The notes beneath the pieces are model-generated. The model did no database searches and was not told the DNA's origin. It was given only the letters and a program-made list of their open reading frames with translations. From positions 1 through 5,335 of the forward strand of contig SXHE01000722.1 in NCBI GenBank assembly GCA_005773755.1: a DNA stretch of 5,335 nucleotides, written 5' to 3'. This document shows, in pieces, positions 1-5,335 of the stretch. Position numbers and translations under genes: made by a program. The DNA is from Planctomycetia bacterium. GTDB lineage: Bacteria; Planctomycetota; Planctomycetia; Gemmatales; Gemmataceae. Numbering within the stretch: position 1 is the first letter of the stretch; every line of letters starts with the position of its first letter.

Positions 1-909
1 CACGTCGATGTGTTTGATCGTCACCACGTTGTCGAGCTTGTACACGGCGCGCGCGGGGATCATACATTGCAGCACCATCGCGAACCCGCCGAAGATGGCC
101 CCGGCCACGAAGTACGGCGGGAAGATGGTCGTGTGCCAGCCCGGAAGCAGCGACGTGGCGAAGTCGAAGCTCACGACGGAGTGAACCGACAGCACCAGCG
201 GCGTGCTGAGACCGGCGAACATCAGATAGGCCACTTCGTAGTGCCGCCAGTGGCGCGTGCTGCCGCGCCAGCCGAGCGCCAGGAACCCGAATATCTTCTG
301 TCGCGCGCGGCTCTTGGCGCGGTCGCGGAGCGTACCGAAGTCGGGGATCAGGCCGACGTACCAGAAGATCAGCGAGATCGTGAAGTACGTTGATACCGCG
401 AACAGGTCCCACAACAGCGCGCTGCGGAAGTTCTGGAATATGTGGTTGGCGTTCGGCAGCGGGAACATGAACCACGCGTACCAGAACCGGCCGACGTGAA
501 TGCCAGGATATATGCCCGCGCAAATCACGGCGAAGATCGTCATCGCCTCACTGAAGCGATTGATTGACGTGCGCCACTTCTGCCGGAACAGGAACAGGAT
601 CGCGCTAATCAACGTTCCGGCGTGCCCGATGCCGATCCAGAACACGAAGTTGGTGATGTCGAACGCCCACGCGACCGGGACGTTGCTGCCCCACACCCCG
701 ATCCCGGTGGAGATGAGGTACGTCGCGGCGAGGATGCCGCCGCACAGCAGCGCGGCCGAGATGAGGAACGCCGGCCACCACCAGTACGGTTGCGGCTTCT
801 CGGTGATCTCGCTGATCTGCGCCGAAACGGACTCGTAGTCCGCCGGCCCCCACACGAGCGGGATGCGCGGCAGCGGGTCGTGCGGCGTGTCGTGTGTGGT
901 GGGGGTCAT
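1..909 (-). CDS. actC: Alternative complex III subunit ActC (NrfD/PsrC-like), C-terminus cut by window edge
   Basis: Integral membrane subunit that binds and oxidises quinol and passes electrons to the Fe-S domain of ActB. The frame is open from the ATG at 909 to the window edge, giving 303 residues. Family members have roughly 450-490, so about a third is missing. An Asp/Pro-rich cytoplasmic-looking N-terminus (1-42) ends at a PYWWWP motif. Six hydrophobic helices follow at about 44-66, 84-108, 119-137, 164-187, 225-248 and 262-284. The stretch FWIGIGHAGTLISAILFLFR (90-109) and the motif GIHVGRFW (136-143) are typical of ActC in the NrfD family. His138, Asp168 and Asp249 are polar or acidic residues in or near helices and are candidates for quinol binding or proton transfer; this is inference from the family. 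The start is supported by a weak GAGAG 11 bases upstream and by following actB by 60 bp in the same direction, consistent with co-transcription. The similar paralogue ActF is less likely, because the gene directly after actB is normally actC. Confidence 0.95.
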   Translation of the reverse strand, partial: MTPTTHDTPHDPLPRIPLVWGPADYESVSAQISEITEKPQPYWWWPAFLISAALLCGGILAATYLISTGIGVWGSNVPVAWAFDITNFVFWIGIGHAGTLISAILFLFRQKWRTSINRFSEAMTIFAVICAGIYPGIHVGRFWYAWFMFPLPNANHIFQNFRSALLWDLFAVSTYFTISLIFWYVGLIPDFGTLRDRAKSRARQKIFGFLALGWRGSTRHWRHYEVAYLMFAGLSTPLVLSVHSVVSFDFATSLLPGWHTTIFPPYFVAGAIFGGFAMVLQCMIPARAVYKLDNVVTIKHIDV

Positions 910-920
910 CGCCAATGGAT

Positions 921-925
921 CTCTC
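921..925 (-). promoter_or_regulatory. Weak ribosome binding site of actC
   Basis: On the coding strand GAGAG lies 11 bases before the ATG at 909. It is the only purine-rich stretch in the last 25 bases of the actB-actC gap. It matches the anti-Shine-Dalgarno sequence only partly and the spacing is on the long side. Confidence 0.4.
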
Positions 926-937
926 AATAATCGTGCG

Positions 938-954
938 CGTCGCCTTTGGCGACG
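938..954. repeat. Intercistronic hairpin between actB and actC
   Basis: CGTCGCC (938-944) and GGCGACG (948-954) form a perfect 7-bp inverted repeat with a 3-base loop, 15 bases after the actB stop codon. No T-run follows on the coding strand, so it does not look like an intrinsic terminator that would end the operon. It could protect the upstream mRNA 3' end or tune expression between actB and actC. It could also be chance in G+C-rich DNA, although it lies in non-coding sequence. Confidence 0.5.
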
Positions 955-969
955 ACGCTAAACGGCGCG

Positions 970-3900
970 TTACACCATCTCAGGATTGATGTTCCTGACT
1001 CTGGGCAAGTAGCTGGTGCGCGGCTTGGTGTTCAGCTCGCCGAGCAGCATGTACTCGCTCTCCTTCGCCTTCAGTTTCGCCACGCGGCTCGTGGGGTCGA
1101 GCATGTTGCCGAAGGTGATGGCACGCGACGGGCACGCGGCCTCGCACGCGGTGGCGATGACGCCGTCCGGCACGATCACGCGGCCCAGCGCGTCGAGGTC
1201 GTAGCCGGCGGCGCGCGGGTTCTTCGGCTTCTTGTACGCGCTCGTGCTGCCGTCGCTCGGCTTGAAGCTCGCGTCGGTTTCGATGGTGCGCCGGTCCTGG
1301 GCCACTTCCGCCGCCGCGATCTTCGCCCCGTACTTGCCGCGTTCGAGGCGCTGCACGCAGTAGGTGCATTTCTCCCTCACGCCGCGCATGCGCACGGTCC
1401 CGTCCGGGTTCTTCTGCATTTTGAGCGCTTCGGGCACGCCGGTATCGGTGAAGCTCATGCCGCCGCTGGCGAACGGCGTGGCGACGCGCAGCTCGTCCAG
1501 CCGGCGCTTGTTGAAGTCGAACCAGTTGAACCGGCGCACCTTGTACGGGCAGGCGTTCGAGCAGTACCGCGTGCCGATGCACCGGTTGTACACCTGGAGA
1601 TTTAACCGTTCGGGGCTGTGAACGGCGGCGTTCACCGGGCACACCTGCTCGCACGGCGCGGCCTCGCAGTGGACGCACGCCACCGGCTGCGACACGATCC
1701 GCGGCTCGTCCATGTTGCCGGTGAAGTAGCGGTCGATGCGGATCCAGTGCATCTCGCGGTTGCGCTTGACTTCGTGCTTGCCGACGACCGGGATGTTGTT
1801 CTCGGCCTGACACGCGACCATGCACGCGCTGCACCCGGTGCAGGCGCTCAGGTCGATGACCATGCCCCACTGGAACTGGCTGTCGAGCAGTTCCGGCCGC
1901 GCGAGGTCGAGCGAGAACCGCTCCTGCTTGAGCTTCGCCGGCCCCTGCGGGTGCTGCGGCGGGTTCCCTTGCACGCCCTTCTTTAGCATCTCCTCGGTGA
2001 TGTGGCCGTCCGGGGGAATGCCGACCTTCGGGCCGTGGTGCGCGCGCGGTTCGTCGCCAACGTTCATGGGGAGAACCGTAGGCAAGTCCACCACTACCGC
2101 TTCGCGCACGATGTCGCGCCCTTCGGGGATGACGCCGTGTTCTTGCGTCGTCACGAGGTCGCCCTTGCCAGGCACTTTCTTCAGCGCGCCGCGCGCGGTG
2201 TGGAGCGCGCCCGACGCGCGCAGCGGGAAAACGTTCGTGCCGCCGCCTTGCGGGACGTGCGCGATGCGCATTTCGCCGTGGTGCCCGTAGCTCAGCGCGA
2301 CGGAGTAGTCGGCTTGGCCCGGCAGTACGAACGCCGGGATCGTCACGCGCTGGCCCGCGACGCTGATTTCGACGAGGTCGTTCGTGGCGATGCCGAACTC
2401 GCGGGCGGTCGCGGGGCTGATGATCGCGGCGTTGTCCCACACCAGCTTCGTGATCGGGTCGGGCAGTTCGTGCAGCCACGGGTTCATCGCGAACCGGCCG
2501 TCGCCCAGCGCGTAAGACGCATGAAAGGTGACTTCGAGCGCGTCCTTCGTCGGGGCCGGCGAAAGCTCCTGGCGCAGCTCTTTCAAGGTCGAAGTGACCG
2601 GCACCGGCTTGCGGGCCTTCTCGTCGGGCTTGCCGAAGCCGAGCGCCTTCGCCTGCGCCGCGTCGGTGGGGAAGAAGCCGAGTTGCTTGTAGCGGTTGAA
2701 CGCCAAGTCGAACCCGGCGTCGGTCAGCGCGATGCCGCTGCGCTCGCTGAACGCGCGGCGGACGAACCCGTAAGCGGCCTTCTGCGCGGCGCTGAACGCG
2801 CCGACCGGCTTGCCGTCGGCCCCGGTTTGCGTCAGCAGCGCCAGCACTTCGAGCACGGTGCGCCCGCCGCGCGCCGGCGGGGCCATGTCGTCGCTGCCCG
2901 TCTTGCCGCTGTTGAGCGGCGCGATGAGCGGTTGCACGCAGCAGAGCGAGCCGTCGCTGGCCTCGGTGTCGCCCCAGCCTTCGAGGAAGTGCGCCAGCGG
3001 CAGGTGCCAGTCGCACTTCTCGGAGGTGTGATCGAAATACATTCCCAGGCGAATCTTCTTCGACACCTTCTGTAGCTCGTCCGCGAACTTCAGATCGGCG
3101 GGCGCGTTCAACACCGGGTTGCCGCCGACGACGAGCAGCGTGCCGACCTTCCCGTCGCGCATGTCCGCGACCAGTTCCTGCACGCCCTTGTCGAGCGCCT
3201 CGGCCGGCGGCTCGCGGAACTCGGCCATGCCAGTGGCGTAGCTGCTCAGCGCGAAGTTGACCGCGTGCGCGAGTGCGTGAACCCAAGCCGGTTGTCGCGG
3301 CCCGACCACGATGAGGCTTGCGCTCCTGTTGCGCGTGTCGCTCATAAAGTCTGTCCAGTCCTTGGCACTCGCCAAGTCCTTCGCGACCGCCTTCACCCAC
3401 TTGGTGTCAAACTCCGGCACGGTTGGCAGCGTCGCGGGAATCGCGTCTGGCTCTTTGAGGCTCAGCGTGTGCGACTCTTTCAGTTCACGCGCCAGCGCGA
3501 CGAGGTACGCGCCGATCTGCGACGACGCCAGCCGTAGGTGGTGATCGGCCATCGTGCCGGTCACGGTGTACGCCGATTCCACGACGTACAGCCGGTTCAG
3601 TACATCAACTTCCTTCAGATGCGGCAGCAGTTCAAATGGCTTGAATACTTCGCGCTTGCGCTTCGTCGCGAACCCGCGTGAATACTCGACACCGTCGGCT
3701 TGATCCCCCAAGAAGTCGCAGTCGAGCGCGAGAATGCGCGTCGCTCGGTCGAAGCGGTAGCGGACTTCGAGCTTCTTGCCGAAGGCCATCTCCGCGCCCT
3801 TCAGCGCTTCGCTCGTGTCGGTCGGTTCGTAGGTGTGCCAGCTCGCTTGCGGGTACTTCTCCTGCATCGCCTTGCGCAGTTCGCGCACCGCCGGGGCGGG

Positions 3901-4557
3901 GGCTTGCTCGGTCAGGATGTAGAAGCCCTTGCCCTTCGCTTGCGCCAGTTCGGTGGCGTGGCCGCGTGCGAAGCGGTCGAAGTCTTCCCACTTCTTTGGG
4001 GTGTGGGGAACCCCCCGCGGGTTCCCCCCTTGCCCCCCCTCCTGCCCCGCGCGGCCTTCCATCACGCCGGGGTACTTGTCCGACATGACGCGGTCGGGGC
4101 TGTACAGGTCGAGCACGCTGGCCTGCGCGTGCGCGTCGGTGCTGCCCAGGCTGCACGGGTGCCGCGGGTGGCCTTCGATCTTGGTGGGGCGTCCGTCGTG
4201 ACTTTCGACGAGCACCGGAAGCGCGCCGCCAGCGCGGGGGATGCTCGTCGCGTAGAAGGTGGGCTTGCCGTGAACGACGTGGCCGATCTGCTCGTCCGGC
4301 ACGCTCGCGAACGGCAGAATCTGAATCTCCGGGCGGCGGCACCCCGCCAACCCCGCACGGCCCAGCGCCGCGGCCGACAGCGCGAGGAACTTCCGCCTGT
4401 TCAGGCCCGCGGCCTCGGGGTCGTCGTCCTTCGGTTCGGCTTCGCCCAGCGCATCGAACACGTTGGCGAAGCCGGGAAACTCTTCCGCCGCGAACGCGCG
4501 GAACTCCGGCGTGTCCGCCAGTTGTTCGAGGCTGCGGTAGTAGTTCGGCTGCGTCAT
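970..4557 (-). CDS. actB: Alternative complex III subunit ActB (molybdopterin-like / Fe-S fusion, Tat-exported)
   Basis: Periplasm-facing subunit of 1195 residues carrying electrons from quinol at ActC to the ActA haems. Residues 1-50 form a conserved leader (YYRSLEQLADTPEF at 6-19). The Tat motif NRRKFL (53-58) and a lipobox-like LAGC ending at Cys73 follow. Residues about 80-800 resemble molybdopterin oxidoreductases but show no N-terminal CxxCxxxC cluster motif; this domain has no Mo cofactor in characterised ACIII. Residues about 880-1195 are the PsrB/NrfC-like ferredoxin domain. Its Cys groups are 906/909/912/916, 961/964/969/973, a triad 993/999/1003 (CIGTRYCSNAC), and 1064/1067 with 1138/1142. 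These 15 ligands fit the family's three [4Fe-4S] and one [3Fe-4S] clusters. I chose the ATG at 4557, preceded by GAAGGG, over an in-frame GTG at 4581 because the conserved leader begins there. The protein is somewhat longer than many ActB, partly from extra segments near 168-184 and 1088-1128. The fusion and the flanking actA and actC make the assignment firm. Confidence 0.96.
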   Translation of the reverse strand: MTQPNYYRSLEQLADTPEFRAFAAEEFPGFANVFDALGEAEPKDDDPEAAGLNRRKFLALSAAALGRAGLAGCRRPEIQILPFASVPDEQIGHVVHGKPTFYATSIPRAGGALPVLVESHDGRPTKIEGHPRHPCSLGSTDAHAQASVLDLYSPDRVMSDKYPGVMEGRAGQEGGQGGNPRGVPHTPKKWEDFDRFARGHATELAQAKGKGFYILTEQAPAPAVRELRKAMQEKYPQASWHTYEPTDTSEALKGAEMAFGKKLEVRYRFDRATRILALDCDFLGDQADGVEYSRGFATKRKREVFKPFELLPHLKEVDVLNRLYVVESAYTVTGTMADHHLRLASSQIGAYLVALARELKESHTLSLKEPDAIPATLPTVPEFDTKWVKAVAKDLASAKDWTDFMSDTRNRSASLIVVGPRQPAWVHALAHAVNFALSSYATGMAEFREPPAEALDKGVQELVADMRDGKVGTLLVVGGNPVLNAPADLKFADELQKVSKKIRLGMYFDHTSEKCDWHLPLAHFLEGWGDTEASDGSLCCVQPLIAPLNSGKTGSDDMAPPARGGRTVLEVLALLTQTGADGKPVGAFSAAQKAAYGFVRRAFSERSGIALTDAGFDLAFNRYKQLGFFPTDAAQAKALGFGKPDEKARKPVPVTSTLKELRQELSPAPTKDALEVTFHASYALGDGRFAMNPWLHELPDPITKLVWDNAAIISPATAREFGIATNDLVEISVAGQRVTIPAFVLPGQADYSVALSYGHHGEMRIAHVPQGGGTNVFPLRASGALHTARGALKKVPGKGDLVTTQEHGVIPEGRDIVREAVVVDLPTVLPMNVGDEPRAHHGPKVGIPPDGHITEEMLKKGVQGNPPQHPQGPAKLKQERFSLDLARPELLDSQFQWGMVIDLSACTGCSACMVACQAENNIPVVGKHEVKRNREMHWIRIDRYFTGNMDEPRIVSQPVACVHCEAAPCEQVCPVNAAVHSPERLNLQVYNRCIGTRYCSNACPYKVRRFNWFDFNKRRLDELRVATPFASGGMSFTDTGVPEALKMQKNPDGTVRMRGVREKCTYCVQRLERGKYGAKIAAAEVAQDRRTIETDASFKPSDGSTSAYKKPKNPRAAGYDLDALGRVIVPDGVIATACEAACPSRAITFGNMLDPTSRVAKLKAKESEYMLLGELNTKPRTSYLPRVRNINPEMV
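4005..4027. repeat. Palindromic G/C-homopolymer tract inside actB
   Basis: GGGGAACCC (4005-4013) and GGGTTCCCC (4019-4027) form a perfect 9-bp inverted repeat with a 5-base loop. Just beside it are runs of six C (4024-4029) and seven C (4033-4039). The tract lies wholly within the actB reading frame and encodes a Gly/Pro/Gln-rich stretch (about residues 168-184) between the conserved LYSPDR motif and the TPKKWEDF motif. The base composition is unlike the surrounding coding sequence. It looks like a small palindromic element inserted in frame, but insertion is an inference from the expected spacing in homologues. Confidence 0.6.
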
Positions 4558-4562
4558 GTGCG

Positions 4563-4568
4563 CCCTTC
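4563..4568 (-). promoter_or_regulatory. Ribosome binding site of actB, deciding the start
   Basis: On the coding strand GAAGGG ends 5 bases before the ATG at 4557. The upstream in-frame GTG at 4581 has no comparable site and sits right at the edge of the repeat element. This supports a start at MTQPNYYRSLEQ rather than eight residues earlier. Confidence 0.6.
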
Positions 4569-4584
4569 GCGCCGTCGCCACCTG

Positions 4585-4690
4585 AACCCAGGGCGTTGCC
4601 CTGGGCTGAGGAATGTCGCCCCTTCGGGGCTTGCAATCAAAGGCAGGCTGAAGGCCTGCGATTCCTAAGCCCAGGGCAACGCCCTGGGTT
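4585..4690. repeat. 106-bp inverted-repeat element with four hairpins between actA and actB
   Basis: Terminal inverted repeats of 30 bp (4585-4614 and 4661-4690) match at 29 of 30 positions. Each terminal repeat is itself palindromic: CCCAGGGC, a 3-base loop, then GCCCTGGG (4587-4605 and 4670-4688). The centre adds two more hairpins: GCCCC-TTC-GGGGC (4618-4630) and GCAGGC-TGAAG-GCCTGC (4643-4659). The element fills most of the 151-bp gap, starting 18 bp after the actA stop codon and ending 27 bp before the actB start codon. There is no coding capacity and no T-run for termination. I see no clear target duplication at its edges. The architecture resembles REP/BIME-type or MITE-like dispersed repeats, and similar sequences seem common in planctomycete genomes (recalled, not searched). 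In the transcript it would fold strongly and could affect the ratio of actA to actB message. Confidence 0.85.
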
Positions 4691-4708
4691 CGTGGTCGTG
4701 ATTCGTAG

Positions 4709-5335
4709 TTACCGGTGGCATCCCTGGCAGTTCATGGGCGCTTTCACTTTCAAGTCTTTCACGAGGCCCGCGCCGATCTCGCTCGCGGTCTGGCCCGCGC
4801 CCGGCTTCCACGTCAGGTTCGTGACCTCGCTCACCGGGCGCAGGTGCTCGTGCGGGTCGTTGTGGCACTTCAGACACCAGCCCATCGACAGTTCCTTGTC
4901 GTGCCGCACCACCTTCATCTCGTTCACCTGCCCGTGGCACGACACGCACGACACGCCCTTGTTCACGTGAACCGCGTGGTTGAAGTACGAGTACTCCGGC
5001 AGCTTGTGAACGCGGACCCACTCGACCGGCTTGCCGGTATCGACGCTGGCCCGCACCGGGGCCAGCAGCGGGCTGTTGCCCTTCACGTTGGCCTTCTTCG
5101 GGTCGTGGCAGTTCATGCACGTGCGCGACGTGGGCACCGTGGCGTGCGGCGACTCGAACACCGATTGGTGGCAGTAGGCGCAGTCCATACCGAGCTTGCC
5201 GGCGTGCAATTCGTGCGAGAACGGCACCGGCTGTTCCGGCGTGTAGCCGACGCGGGTGTAGCTGGGGAGGGCGTAGTAGTACCACCCGACGACGACGAGA
5301 ACGACCGCGACGGCGAGGCCGACCCCGGCCTGCCG
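4709..5335 (-). CDS. actA: Alternative complex III subunit ActA, pentahaem cytochrome c, N-terminus cut by window edge
   Basis: Membrane-anchored periplasmic cytochrome that receives electrons from the ActB Fe-S clusters and passes them towards ActE or the terminal oxidase. The frame is open from the window edge to the TAA at 4709-4711, giving 208 visible residues. The first visible segment is a hydrophobic anchor (about 3-22) ending in WYYYA. After it come YTRVGYTPEQPVPFSHELH and five CxxCH haem c motifs: CAYCH (52-56), CMNCH (73-77), CVSCH (130-134), CLKCH (154-158) and CQGCH (203-207). Extra histidines such as His41, His44, His120 and His123 are candidate distal haem ligands. Five motifs plus one anchor match the ActA pattern, and actB directly downstream confirms it. 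Probably only about 10-20 N-terminal residues lie outside the window. An internal GTG at 5227 is not the start, because the frame continues upstream through the anchor helix. A multihaem NrfH/NapC-type cytochrome is less likely given the neighbours. Confidence 0.94.
   Translation of the reverse strand, partial: RQAGVGLAVAVVLVVVGWYYYALPSYTRVGYTPEQPVPFSHELHAGKLGMDCAYCHQSVFESPHATVPTSRTCMNCHDPKKANVKGNSPLLAPVRASVDTGKPVEWVRVHKLPEYSYFNHAVHVNKGVSCVSCHGQVNEMKVVRHDKELSMGWCLKCHNDPHEHLRPVSEVTNLTWKPGAGQTASEIGAGLVKDLKVKAPMNCQGCHR

Noticed and set aside
90..909. Plus-strand short frames opposite actC (for example 500-838 and 622-930)
   Set aside because: They are antisense to the membrane-helix frame of ActC, which has family motifs and is open over all 303 codons.
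2002..3075. Plus-strand open frame of 357 codons opposite actB
   Set aside because: It is the same kind of antisense shadow; its composition is dominated by Arg, Ala, Val and Glu with no motif.
980..3400. Minus-strand 806-codon frame overlapping actB
   Set aside because: It is an alternative frame inside actB with very Arg/Ala/Gly-rich content. The actB frame carries all conserved motifs and cysteines.
4555..4581. GTG at 4581 as the start of actB
   Set aside because: It would add eight residues (Arg/Ala-rich) with no good ribosome binding site. The ATG at 4557 has GAAGGG at the right spacing and begins the conserved leader.
3700..4668. Long plus-strand open frame of 322 codons opposite actB
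   Set aside because: It lies antisense to a well-supported gene, has Arg/Ala/Val-rich low-complexity content typical of G+C-rich shadow frames, crosses the repeat element and shows no recognisable domain.
4585..4690. The repeat element as a rho-independent terminator of actA
   Set aside because: The stems are strong, but no T-run follows any of them on the coding strand, and actB directly downstream encodes a partner subunit that is normally co-transcribed.
4585..4690. The repeat element as a CRISPR fragment
   Set aside because: There is one pair of inverted repeats, not direct repeats with spacers of regular length.

Overview
The window holds three consecutive genes of an alternative complex III (ACIII) operon, all on the minus strand. 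In transcription order (right to left) they are actA (pentahaem cytochrome c, N-terminus cut by the right edge), actB (fused molybdopterin-oxidoreductase-like and Fe-S protein, complete) and actC (NrfD/PsrC-like quinol-oxidising membrane subunit, C-terminal third cut by the left edge). ACIII replaces the cytochrome bc1 complex in many bacteria. It takes electrons from quinol at ActC/ActB, passes them through the ActB Fe-S clusters to the ActA haems, and delivers them to a mono-haem cytochrome (ActE) or directly to a haem-copper oxidase. In this family actD, actE and actF usually follow actC, so they would be expected beyond the left edge.

The organism is probably a planctomycete, possibly a Gemmata-like one. 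Three things suggest this: the high G+C content, the ActB N-terminus (a long conserved leader before the twin-arginine motif), and the multi-hairpin inverted-repeat element between actA and actB, which resembles dispersed repeats I associate with planctomycete genomes. This is inference from pattern recognition, not a search.

Layout on plus coordinates: actC occupies 1-909. A 60-bp gap follows (910-969) with a perfect 7-bp hairpin and a weak ribosome binding site. actB occupies 970-4557. A 151-bp gap (4558-4708) is mostly filled by a 106-bp inverted-repeat element with four predicted hairpins. actA occupies 4709-5335. There is no gene-free stretch longer than 300 bases, and I see no RNA genes, CRISPR array or complete insertion sequence. 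Open frames on the plus strand are G+C-driven shadows.

The core system is a known respiratory complex, not a new one. The parts worth a second look are the repeat element inside the operon, a palindromic G/C-homopolymer tract that appears to have been inserted in frame into actB and translated, and an apparent extra loop of about 40 residues between cysteine pairs of one ActB cluster.
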